From NCBI RefSeq assembly GCF_028769735.1, contig NC_088170.1, positions 53,353,585 through 53,417,584 on the forward strand: DNA of 64,000 bases. The letters run 5' to 3'. The position numbers were made by a program, and so were the translations under genes. Shown here piece after piece: positions 12,633 to 23,067 of this stretch (position 1 is the first letter of the stretch; every line of letters begins with the position of its first letter). The DNA is from Zonotrichia leucophrys gambelii. Taxonomy: Eukaryota; Chordata; Aves; Passeriformes; Passerellidae. A model generated the notes under the pieces. It was not told the origin of the DNA, searched no databases, and worked only from the letters and a program-made list of their open reading frames with translations.

Positions 12633-14155
12633 AGAAAAATTTTAGAGGCATTCTTGAAGACTGCAGAGCATTGATAAAGAGCAATGGGCTTGCATTGATG
12701 AAGAGTAGAGGGGTTGCTGAATGCTTGCATACCTTCAAGAATATGCTGGACAAGCCGATGAAAGCAAAATAAGTCATTGTGTTTACAATGACTCTGTTTT
12801 ATGTCATCAAGAGTTTATTGAACCACCAATTACCAGAAACAGGAAAATTAGTCAGAAAAATGCTGCTATGTATTATGCCTGCTCTGATATTTTCTTCTAA
12901 GCCTCTACATACAGGCACAGTCAAGTGTTGTGTTTGATGAAACTTGCAGTCCCTGCAGTCTCCAGAAAACCAACATAAAATTTCAGAATTCTATACATAA
13001 TACGCTTTAAAGCAGAATACAGAATTTTATAATATGATTGTGCCATTGCATTTTTAATGAATGGTTTTAAGAAATTGTGAAAGATTGGGTAGAAAATCTA
13101 CCGTAAGTAGCTTGATAGCTTTATTGTGTCTTATTGTGACTGAGGTGATTTTCTAAGTGTTTATGGTAAGGATTTTGTTGTAATCTGCAGCCATAGTTCC
13201 ATAAGTCCATTATACTGATAAATTGCATTCATTAAAGTAATGTACAACAGAAATAAATTAATAGAAAAATCAAAGAGATAGTAGAAAGTTCTGCAGAAAC
13301 ATTTTATATAGAATTTGAATGGCTGCTGAAGCTATTAACATTCAAATTGGAAAAGGATAGAGAGCAAATGTCTATTTATGAAATAGGACAACAATGACAT
13401 TTATCATTGTATATACATATATTGAAATCCCCTACATTAGATAAACTATTTTGGATTTGTTTGTTATAACTCCAAGTATTTTAATTTGTGAAAAGAATGA
13501 TATATGGAAAAAAGCCTGGTACAATGTTTGATACTGAGACCCTGTGCTGCATCTGCATGCATAATATGACAACAAAAATGTCCATATTAGATGACGAGGG
13601 TGGGTGTCTATGGAAATGGAGCAGCACACTTGTATATGAATGCAGATTCAGGACAAAAATAGTCTAAGGACAAGAACCAATAATTAATGTAGCATTCTTC
13701 TCCTCTGTGAATCTCTTCTGGGTCATGATTATTTTGCTAAAATTGTGTAATCAGGAGCTCTGACTGGGTAATCTGACATCTCCAAATTCTGAAATTGCTG
13801 CCCAAAGACTGTTTGATGTGCCATAATCAGCAAGTGTTGTCTTTCTGTCCCATGCATTATGAAAGGAAACAACAATTGCTTCATCCTCTACTATAAGCTC
13901 TTCCTACCTGCTACTTTGCTGTCCAATGGATAGTTACAGTTTTTTCTTTTAATTTTTTACAGTTACTTATTTGTTACAACACTAAATATTCTAGAGGTAA
14001 TTAAACAGCTTAAGAATGTCTTTGTTCAGAGAGAAAACATTATTATAGTAAACCTTATTAAAATATACCCAAATAAAAATATCATTATGATTTTCTTTCA
14101 CTGACATCAGTTAGAACTGTGTGCTTAACTCTGGTACATGTCACTGCACCAAGCT
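12633..14155. other. AT-rich DNA between the two copies of the local repeat
   Basis: No gene or known repeat was recognised. Short open frames here have no family resemblance. Confidence 0.5.
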
Positions 14156-14415
14156 GATATTAAGGACAGCCATGAGGAAAAACTTTCTGGTGATACAGAC
14201 AGGGAAACACTGCAAAAGACTGCAGGCCTGCTGGAGCAGACTGCTGGTCTTCATTGATGGAAGTTGCACAAACATCTGTCTCCATTGACCTAGGATGATC
14301 CTGAATTGAGACACAGGGGTAAAATAAACAAACTTCCATTGTCTCTTCCAACCCTATAAATCTGCAATTTTATTCCTTGAAATATTTTTTTTATAACTGA
14401 AACTTTTTAGGTTGA
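14156..14415 (+). mobile_element. Diverged CR1-like 3' fragment (copy B of a local repeat pair)
   Basis: The block starts with GAGGAAAAACTTTCTGGTGA, which resembles the CR1 segment GAGGAAAAACTTCCT. It ends with CTCTTCCAACCCTATAAATC, matching the usual CR1 end. The middle is heavily diverged, with no open frame. From 14325 to 14411 it is close to copy A at 12541-12624, including about 30 bp beyond the CR1-like tail. Short open frames on both strands are remnants or chance. Confidence 0.55.
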
Positions 14416-15484
14416 GGGTTGAGGAAGAAACTTACATTGAAATAAAGATAACACGCGGCAAAACTTATAAACAAGTATTATTCTACAGAACAAGATATAG
14501 AAGAGAAGAATACTAACACTGAAATTTGTTGAAATAGTTCAGTATGTCAATTATCAGTAGAATTATTTTAGATTTTGATAAAATAGTAGAGTGTTACTTA
14601 GCTTATGGCTATATCACCTCATACCAAATATGGGACAATACCTCTTCAGACATTTAGTTCTCCCAAATGAATGAAAGAGTGTTTCAATTAAATGAATCTC
14701 AATGAAACATCAGAAATTGTTTTAACTGAAATTAAACACATTGAGAGAAATATTTATAATATAACTATATTGTAAAAGTAAAAATCTGTACATAGACTTT
14801 CTTTTATTGTGAGTAAAAACTCCAGTGAATTAAAATTACATTATTGTATAGAATTAAATTATGATTTTGTTACAGGTTTCTACTGAGAATATTGAATATT
14901 CTTTTGAATATTTCCTTCTATATTATCTTTGGGGAAAGCTGTGATAATCAAATATATTAATATCACATCTTTCTAAAACATTTTTGCAGCTATCTTTCAT
15001 TTCTGAAATACATAAGATCAGCCATATTTATATGTGTTCCAATCTAATAACCTGGACAACAGCAACAATAATAATTGCTTTATAACACTATCACTATCAT
15101 AGCAGCTATATGATCATCACCACACTGGGTGCCATGTAGAGTTCATATTAACTACATGGGATCTGGGAAACTGAACTTAATTCCCTTCTGATCATCACAT
15201 TAATGAAGTAAGAAATTTGATGAAAGTAGTTGAGCACATCAGTGATGGAATCAGAATTGGCTTGAACATGCAGAAATATAACACCACACACCATTTTTGC
15301 TGTCTGAAAGACTGTTATGATGGAGTCAAGTTTATGAACTAAATGTACTCAATGGACTTCCACAAAGATAGTCCATAGACTATGGAAATTATATTTGTGG
15401 ATATCAAAAGACAGGAAAGATGGTGAGTATTGGGAAGTGAGGAACCTGATATGACATAAATGATATGGAATAAGGGATGGATGC
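14416..15484. other. AT-rich DNA with no gene seen
   Basis: Very AT-rich with many short A/T runs. I see no coding potential and no recognisable repeat up to the start of the ERVL-type LTR. Confidence 0.55.
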
Positions 15485-15751
15485 TGTCCAGGTTTCATCT
15501 GAGACATAGTTAATTTTCTTCATAGTAGCTGGCAAAGAGCTGTGTTTTGAATTCAGTATGATAACAGTGTTGATAACAGATGGATATTTTGACTGTTGCT
15601 GAGTAGTGGTGACCCTAAATCAACAGGGCCTATCAGTGTCTCATGTTCTGCCAGTGAGCAGGCACACACGAGCCTGGGAGAGAGCATGGCCAGGACAGTG
15701 ACCCAAACTGGCCAAAGGAATATCCCACACCACAGGCTACCATGCCCAGTG

Positions 15752-15757
15752 TATAAA
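15752..15757 (+). promoter_or_regulatory. TATA box of the ERVL-type LTR
   Basis: TATAAA within GTGTATAAACTGG corresponds to the conserved TATA position of this LTR family, so it is a former retroviral promoter. Activity today is unknown. Confidence 0.6.
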
Positions 15758-15941
15758 CTGGATGTGGAGTTTGCTGTGAGGGACTGATCATTGCTGGGGA
15801 ATGAGATGGAGATCAGTCAGCAGATGATCAGCAAATGTATTGTGCACCACTTGTTTCTTGGGTTTTATTCCTCTCTCCCCTTCCTTTTCTATTACTATTA
15901 ATATTAGTAGTTGTATTTTTATAATTTATTTTGTTTCAATT

Positions 15942-15947
15942 ATTAAA
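15942..15947 (+). terminator. Polyadenylation signal of the ERVL-type LTR
   Basis: ATTAAA within CAATTATTAAACTCTTC is the usual poly-A hexamer variant of this LTR family, about 190 bp after the TATA box. Confidence 0.55.
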
Positions 15948-16463
15948 CTCTTCATATCTTAACCCAAGATTTTTTACTATTTTTTTCTTCTTCTCCCCAG
16001 TCCACCAGGGACAGGGTTGGAAGAGTGAGTAGGTGGCTGAGTGATGCTTAGTTGTTGGCTGGGGTTAAACCATGACACCTGGATGACTCATAATTGATGT
16101 CCTTTTAAATTTAAAAAGGATCAGTAAAGAAAGATTCAACAAAGCAGGTACATCAAAAAGGCAAAAATTTTACAAAAGTAAACTACCAATGTAAAAAGTC
16201 CATCTGTGTGATTCATGGTATGAAAATCATTATAAAACACTTAATGACAGTGTTTCAATGATATCCACTTCAAAAAACATTTTCAAAAATGCTGCAGAAG
16301 GTTTACTAAGATTAAAAAGGGGTTTTTTGCATCTCCTTAGATCTGCCATGACTTGTAAAATATGAATACACAAAAATTGATAGAGTATATATATTCAGGG
16401 GTAATAATGGAATCTACTAGTAGTAAATTTCTGTGAAATATTCTTTCAAAATGAAGGACACAT

Positions 16464-16503
16464 ATCCATCATCCATCATCCATCCTATCCTAATGATAGG
16501 ATA
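16464..16503. repeat. Triple ATCCATC repeat followed by a 7-bp hairpin
   Basis: Three exact copies of ATCCATC fill 16464-16484. Directly after, TATCCTA (16486-16492) and TAGGATA (16497-16503) form a perfect inverted repeat around the loop ATGA. It is probably slippage-derived simple sequence. Confidence 0.8.
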
Positions 16504-16716
16504 TATGCTTTGTAGAGTTTCATTATTTCAGCATTTACTGTTACTTTGAAACAAATTTGGAATTGCAAAATGTCTGTTTTTGCAGAATGCTAAATTTGAA
16601 TCTATTTCCTCTTTTCCTAAAGGCCATCCCAGTAAAGACTATTTTAAATCTTTTACTTCGTAGAGTTTCTTGATAGATCATAGGCTATTTTGCTTTTTAG
16701 CCATTTATACTTTCCA

Positions 16717-16748
16717 AGCACTTCTCCAACACCTTTGTGAGAAGTGCT
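16717..16748. repeat. Perfect 10-bp inverted repeat
   Basis: AGCACTTCTC (16717-16726) and GAGAAGTGCT (16739-16748) are exact reverse complements with a 12-base spacer. No longer pairing was seen outside. Confidence 0.75.
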
Positions 16749-18030
16749 CCTGTTGGTGACTCCTTGCAGTTGTCTAGACCCCTGAGGCACAGACATATCT
16801 CCAATAATTATATCTGATTTTATAAAAATGACTGACTTTTTGATTTCCTGTATTCTTTTCTTTTATGCAATATAAATAACATAAGTCAAGTCACGTAAAG
16901 CATGTATAACAACTGGAAAAGAGCAATTCAGAAGTAAATGTAACAATTTCTTAATTAATTGTCTGCAACAGGCTAATTAGAAGGTCCTGATAAGAGGTAT
17001 TTTTTCCCCATCTGTTCTGAGTAGTGTTAATAGTCTAGCTAGAAACACTAGCTAATTCTTGTATTAGTATGTCCAGCAACAGCAGAATTAGTGTCCTGAG
17101 CTCTGTAAGTCTAGCAAGCTGCAGACATCTCCAGAAAAATCAAAACCAATATAAATCACTTCTGAAACTTTTAAGAAAGCCAAGGACGAGATGCTCTGAT
17201 GACTCTTTTAAAGCTTGGAACTGAGAAATTCTTGGCTCAAAATGTTTAAAATGCTGACTTTTAGCCAAGTCCTGCACAGTAAGTTTACTTTCTGGCATGC
17301 TATAATCAACTCAGAAGAAGTACAAGGTGAACATAAAGAAAAGGTTGAGGTAAAACAAGGGCAGGAAAAATAAACAGTTAGGACAGAGAAAAAAAATCTG
17401 TAGAGTTCAAGATGTGATGGATGTTTTATTCTTAGATGAAGAGGCCTAATGTTAGAAAAGCCTTTATTTTATCAAATTTACAGATTACACTTTGTGAAAT
17501 ACCTGATTTTTATGGTTTGCAGCTGTGTGAATAGACATAGTCCCCAGGATTTGAATTATCATGATGTTGATATTCAATGCTATATTTCAATAAGTTTCAA
17601 TTGCTTGATACCGCAATGTCAGTGGACATGAGAAGTGCTAACGTGTTTAATCTAAAAACAAGCACGTAAGAGATACCTGATCCCTGACAAGGCAGAAAAG
17701 CTCAAGCAACAAAGTCTGGAGCAGAGCTGGGACAGTATGTTAGTTTTTGATTAAAGTAGGTGAATGGAAAGTATCCTATATTCTGAATGAAATGGACATA
17801 TTAGAAAAAGTTTGAAATTTAATGATAATTGTACTACCCAAAGAAATAGGGACTAAATTGTATCAGATTGCAAAACTGTGGACTGTATGGCTTAAATATC
17901 TTAAAGATATGATCCATATTTAAGATATGATCCAAACATAATTTAATTAACGACTCCCTTACTTGAAATTACTACAGCAATGGAATCCTAGCAGATAGTG
18001 TTTGAATAAAAGAAATTTGTCATGTTGTCA

Positions 18031-18096
18031 TTATTTTTATTGATATTATTATTATTATTATTAATTAATTAATTTATTTATTTATTTACTTATTTT
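18031..18096. repeat. Compound ATT / TTAA / TTTA microsatellite
   Basis: A run of ATT units passes into three TTAA-type units and then TTTA units, ending at TTACTTATTTTG. It is likely to be length-variable. Confidence 0.9.
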
Positions 18097-18464
18097 GAGT
18101 AAAGCATTATTAGACAGCAAATACCCCAAACCCCAGTATTATTTTATCGGTTTTTAAAAGACCTATCTGATGTATCTTGTGTTAAAAATGCATCACAATA
18201 TGAATATAACTCTCAGTTGTAGTGCTATCATATTTTTATTTTGGGAATACACATAAAGGATGTATGTACTTCATGAATATTTTTCCATTTTATGTAAATA
18301 GGAAAGCCATGTTCCAAACACTAGTCACATGGTTTATTCTTTGGTTATATGGATTCCTAAGGATTGGTCTGTGAATTGATTTCAGAAATATGTATGGTCT
18401 TAGAGTTAAGAGTATTATCAGTTAAATTTTACATCTTCCATCATATCTTACAAGCAAGAATTTA
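18097..18464. other. AT-rich DNA before the long CR1 fragment
   Basis: Nothing is recognised in these 370 bases. The 5' edge of the next CR1 element is hard to place and could begin slightly earlier. Confidence 0.5.
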
Positions 18465-19510
18465 AGTAATTTGGATAACCACATCCAGAGGGTAGTTATC
18501 AACAGCTCCGTGTCCAGAAGAACCCCTAAGGTGTCAATATTGTGACCAGCACTGTTTAATGTCTTCAACAGTGAAACAGACATTGTGATTGAGTACAGTC
18601 TCAGCAAGACTGCAGATAACATCCAGCTGGGTGATGTGGCTGACATGCCTCATGGATAGGATTCCATCCAGGGGGACCTAACAGCCTTGAGACATTGACC
18701 CATGGGAGCCTCATGAAGTTCAGCAAGGCCAAGTGCAAGGTGCCTCATCTGGGTTGGGACAACCCCCCGTTATCAATGGGGATGAAGGGACTGAGAACAG
18801 CCCTGCTGAGGAGAACCTGGGGGTGCAGGTGGATGAGAGGCTGGACACAACCTGGCCATGTGCACTTGCAGCACAGAAAGGCAGCTGTGTCCTGGTCTGC
18901 ATCCAAAGCAGCGTGGCCAGCAGGAGAGGGAAGTGATGCTGTCCCTCTGCTCCGTTTTTGTGAGATCCCACTGCAGTGCTGCATCCAGCTCTGGGGTCTT
19001 CAGAACAGGAAATCACAGCTCTGTTGGAGCAGATTCAAAGGAGGGCCACAAAACCCATCAGAGACCTGGAACACATCTCCTCTGAAGCAAGGCTGAAGGA
19101 ATGAGGGATGTTCAGACTGGAGAAGGCTCTGGGAAGACCTTATTACAGCTTTTTAGTACTTAGAGGGGCTTGTGAGAAAGATGAGGATAAACTCATCTTA
19201 GACCCTCTTTTTAGTGGGGCCTATTGTAACAGGACAAGGGGTAATGGCTTTACACAGAGAGAGGGTATATTAAGATAAGATATAAAGATGAAATTTTTAT
19301 GATAAGAGTGGTGAAACATTGGAGCTGGTTGCCTAGGATGTTGTTTCCATCCCTGGAAACATTCAAGGTCATGTCAAATGGGGCACTGAGCAACCTGTCT
19401 AGTTGAATACATCTCTGCTCACTGCACAGGGGCACACTGGACTTGGTGGTCCTTAAAAATCCCTTCCAACCCAAGCTAGTCTACGATTTTATGGTTCTAT
19501 GATTCTATGA
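18465..19510 (+). mobile_element. 5'-truncated CR1 LINE with reverse-transcriptase remnant and 3' end
   Basis: This is the longest CR1 copy here, about 1.05 kb, covering the 3' part of ORF2 and the 3' UTR. Near its start GGATAACCACATCCAGAGGG matches the CR1 reverse-transcriptase region. Remnants of the protein appear in order but in different frames: LMKFSKAKCKVPHLG from about 18711, then EENLGVQVDERLD and ALAAQKG in another frame (about 18800-18890), then a third frame from about 18925. At least two frameshifts therefore break it. The 3' UTR follows, with TGGTGAAACATTGGAGCTGG and CCCTTCCAACCCAAG. It ends in tandem TTCTATGA units, the CR1 tail; CR1 has no poly-A. The copy is dead. Several open frames of 60-133 codons on both strands lie inside it and are not separate genes. 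Confidence 0.9.
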
Positions 19511-22500
19511 CTAACACCTAAAATATATAAAGTATATGACAAGATATAGAGATGGGACCGTGATTTCATTTTTCTTATTATTCAGTGAATTTCCATTTGA
19601 CAAAATTAGTGTTGATAAAGGATAGCTGGAGCTAACACTATCAAAGTGGAAATATAATCTTCTTTAAACCTGGTTTTAATTAAAACACTTAATTTGAATA
19701 AAAACCTGGCCTAAGTATGGATACTTAGACAGGATGGTTATTGGCCTGACTCATTCAGTCTTGCATCTACATATAAACTCACATATGTTCTCAGCTTTCA
19801 TAGAGTGCCTGATGTACACACAAATGCAGAGATGGATAAAATCTGAGAAGGAGGAGCCACTCCTGCTATCTTGAGGAAGATGCATTTCAGCAGATGTTTA
19901 TAAAAGAAATGGTACTACATTCTTCACTCATTATCGCAAAAGCATTGTCATACATACCTGTTTATGCAGTTATGTTTGACAATGCAGATGCAATTAAATT
20001 CAAATTTAGTGTTGTACCTCTCCCAGGCAATACAAGAACAGACAAGCAACTGAGCTTCTGTGATATATCACAGTTCACACTTCTTGCCTCCTTGCAAGTC
20101 AAGAAGACTTGGGTAGTATGTTCTTTTTCTCCAGTATTTGCCTAATGTTAGTGTGTAACTTCACTGTGATGACTGTGAGGCCACTATGCCTCAAAGACTA
20201 GTGAAAGTGAAGAAAATTAAGATCTGTTCCCAAGTCTTGAGTTGGATGCTGAAATGAGCCAAATCTGTACAAGAAAAGAAGGAAAAACATTAAAGATGCA
20301 TAAGAAGGAACAAATATGCAAGTTCAGCTTTGGATGACTGTCTTGTACCATGTTTGCCTTATCCCAGGATTTTTCAGTCCGTATGTCATGATAGGAAAAT
20401 ACATGTAATAAGTACAGTTTACATCAGTGAGAAAACTTAAATGGCCTAGATTTAAATTATTATTTATGCATCCATCTATTTCTTGTCTAACTTAATAAGT
20501 ACTGGTTTTGGGTACTGAAATCAAATAGACTTTTGGGAAGATATTAATGTCTTTTTTCTGAAATATACAAACCAGTATAACTGATATCTGGATTTTAACT
20601 TTTTTATCAGCAGGTACTGAAGAAATTTTCATTGTTATTTATCTCTTCCATTATGTACAAATTTCTTACTGAAATCAAAATAAGTACCTACTACACAGGT
20701 CAGAAAGAATGACAAAATTTAGCCCCATGTTTGTCAATATAGGTAATTTTTTAGAGGCAGGACTTAAACGCAGCAAAATTTGCCATTTTAATGAGTCATT
20801 TGACAACACAGGGCTTGGTAAAGCAATTAACAACATATGAAGCATAGAAAAAATGCACACAATTAGGAAGACAAACAATAGAATAAAGACTATCTCCTCT
20901 GGAGAAAAATAAGCTGCAATTTCCCTGCTACCTGAGTTTGGTTCATTACTGAAGGGAGTGCTGAAGATCTCCCTAATGAAGGAAAATCATCAGACCGTAA
21001 GGAAATATACAATACTACATCTGCTCCATTAAGGATGGCAGCTATAATTCTTTTAAACATAAAGATTTAGCTTGAACTGAATAGCTTAATTTCACTCTAT
21101 CTAGAAAACATAATCCTACCCCTTCTTAAAAGCCTGGGTGAAATTTAGCAGACTAAGCACACTTTAGCTTGGTAATACTTTAGAAAGACCAAATCCAAAT
21201 TAAGAGAGAGAAATCAAAATCACAGGATGAACATAATATCATAACACTCCGTTTGCTATAATTTATTCCACAACAAACTGGAGTCCAATCCAGATTGTTC
21301 TGTAGGGAGTTCCTACTTCAGAAAAATTTAGATCAGATCCTTCTGACATAACAGTTTTGTAGCCACAATATATTTAGGTGTGCACCTCTACTTATCATGT
21401 TCTCATATTATACCAATTCTGTATTTTATAATTTAGTAAAATAATTTTTTATGGTAGTATGCATCCCAGACCTGTGCTCAATGGACTGTCCTTAAGATTT
21501 GTAGGTTCAGTGATGGATTCTGCAAATGGTGCTCCTTCTCTTTTTAAGCATTTCCTGTGAGGGCCAACACTGTACTCTGATAGTACAGTATCCTAATGGA
21601 GCACCAAGTATTGACTAGATTCATATTTCTGACCAATTAATTTAGTATCAAAATATAACTCTTCTGTTAACTTTCTGGGCCACCATACACCATGAACTGA
21701 GTTGTTGGTGTTAGCAAGATTGTATACACAATATAGAAAAATAAAATATTTTTGTAGTTGTGACCTGATCCTATAAGATTTTTCTTAATAAGAAAGTTCT
21801 AATCGAATTAGATATGAATACTTTCTTGAATTTCAGTGCAGGATAAATTCATACCAGCACTAGAATTGTCTTCCATAAAACTGAAATTTTAAACTTCTTG
21901 AACTATGAATATGCTTAAAAATAGAATGACACATGTTTTTACCACCTTTAAAATATTTTCTTCATTATTGAATGCTTGTAGAACATGATTGTTTCATTTT
22001 TCTTGTTTGTTTTTTTTTTAATTTTTTCCCTCTAAAGAATAGATTCATCTTGGAAGTTCATCTTAAATGTTGAATTTTATCCTTTTTAATTAGAGGACAT
22101 AAACAATTGCCTCTTTCGTCTTTGCAGTTCTTTGAACTGCCTTTGAATCAAGATCAGAGACTACAATAAAAGAACTTCCTACTGTACAGTTTTATATCAT
22201 TCCATGTGAGATACTTAAAATGTTGAAAAACTTATTATTCAATATTTGTTGCACTAAAAAGAGACAAATGTAGAAGTTTTCTGTCACTTCTTTTCATGTA
22301 TTTGCTGAAGGAAAAATAAATTTTCAGGAACAAACATAATTTACAAAAATAATGTTTTGAAGAAGAGAAAACATTATTATTTTATTATTTCTTCTCATTG
22401 TTCAAAGAAAAGAATATGTGTATAGTAAAAAATAGCGAATAGGGAAAATGTGTATCTGAAGGAAAATTGCAGTCCTGTTACTGTAAGCCCAGTGCAGGAC

Positions 22501-22608
22501 CCTTTTCCTCTTCCAGATACTCATTTTACTTGTCAGCAGCTTAAATATTTTGAGCTCTTGAAGCTGTTCATGCCTTGCATATTTCTTCCTTGTGGTTTTA
22601 ATTTGCAG
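19511..22608. other. AT-rich DNA with no gene seen
   Basis: No recognised gene or transposon. A small perfect hairpin GCAGTTC/GAACTGC with a 3-base loop lies at 22124-22140. The last 30 bases, from about 22580, are pyrimidine-rich and end in TTTGCAG, a plausible splice acceptor next to the CpG-rich block. Confidence 0.55.
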
Positions 22609-22809
22609 GGATCTGGGCTGCTGATGCAACTGCAGGCGAGCCCGGGCCGGCGCGGGCGGGAGATGAAAGCGGCGGCCTTGCCTCCCGTGGGGCGAGCGCC
22701 GTGACCTGCGTGAGGGCAGCCAGCCGGAGCGCGGGCACCGCGGGCCTTCCGCCGCCACAACAAACCATTAAACCCGGCAGCGCGGGGCTGGCCTGGGACC
22801 CGCTGGCCT
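22609..22809 (+). other. CpG-rich block, possible exon or small CpG island
   Basis: From 22637 to 22802 I count 24 CpG dinucleotides and about 76% G+C, with an observed/expected CpG ratio near 1. Everything around is AT-rich and CpG-poor. On the plus strand the block is preceded by a pyrimidine-rich tract ending TTTGCAG at 22608 and followed by GTGAGT at 22810-22815. This would define a 201-bp exon. The frame starting at 22611 has no stop across the whole interval, encoding an Ala/Gly/Pro-rich peptide with AASRSAG and LPPPQQT segments that I do not recognise. GC-rich sequence lacks stops by chance, and that frame has no upstream start before TAA at 22599. Alternatives are a small promoter island, a conserved enhancer or a GC-rich repeat. 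The island is clear; the exon reading is an inference. Confidence 0.4.
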
Positions 22810-22884
22810 GTGAGTGGTGTCTGATGTTTTTGATCTGCTAACTGATCACAGGTGGATGAAAGGGGATGGCTGAGATGATTAACC

Positions 22885-23067
22885 ATGAACTCAACAGGTT
22901 CGCTGCCGCAAAGGAGAACGGTTGGTGTTTTCGCCTTGGAGGGCGTTGAAAAAGCAGCATTCGATGATTGTCATGACAAAGACAAAAAAGAAAAGCAGAG
23001 GATGAAAATATGGTCAGTTAATATCCATGCACAAATTCTGCCCGAAATGTCACATCCTCCTGATTAA
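22885..23067 (+). other. Small open frame in CpG-enriched flank, coding status unknown
   Basis: A 60-codon frame starts at an ATG with A at -3 (AACCATGA). It encodes a charged stretch near its middle (CHDKDKKEKQRMK) and has no signal peptide or known domain. Its first half keeps six CpGs between 22898 and 22964, so the CpG enrichment continues past the island. I recognise no homologue. It could be a lncRNA micro-ORF, part of a first exon, or chance in a conserved noncoding element. Confidence 0.2.

Larger units (their letters stand above)
15485..16077 (+). mobile_element. Solo LTR of an avian ERVL-type endogenous retrovirus
   Basis: This 593-bp element opens TGTCCAGGTTTCATCTGAGA and closes GGGGTTAAACCATGACA. 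Both ends are hallmarks of the common avian ERVL-group LTR as I remember it. Diagnostic internal pieces are present in order: the TTAATTTTCTTC block, the GCCAAAGGAATAT segment, a TATA box at 15752-15757, GTATTGTGCACCACTTGTTT, a poly-A signal ATTAAA at 15942-15947, and the GGCTGAGTGATGCTTAGTTG segment before the end. It has no internal retroviral genes. The bases touching the ends do not form a clean 5-bp duplication. TGGATG occurs one base outside the left end (15478-15483) and two outside the right (16080-16085), which may be the decayed target site. It is older than the ERVK-like LTR, with more substitutions and few CpGs. Confidence 0.85.
16078..18030. other. AT-rich DNA with small repeats, no gene seen
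   Basis: No gene was recognised. It holds a 7-bp tandem repeat with hairpin (16464-16503) and a 10-bp hairpin (16717-16748), both listed separately. A 13-bp direct repeat AAGATATGATCCA at 17904-17916 and 17922-17934 looks like a local tandem duplication. Confidence 0.55.

Noticed and set aside
15596..15787. 63-codon open frame
   Set aside because: It lies inside the ERVL-type LTR, which is noncoding in its family.
18695..19096. 133-codon plus-strand open frame, the longest seen
   Set aside because: It lies wholly in the CR1 LINE fragment, and its recognisable residues are broken reverse-transcriptase remnants.
22402..22758. 118-codon minus-strand open frame starting MAAEG with an Arg-rich N-terminus
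   Set aside because: It is open mainly because it crosses the CpG-rich block; the second half runs into AT-rich sequence with no protein character. The plus-strand splice-like signals fit the block better.
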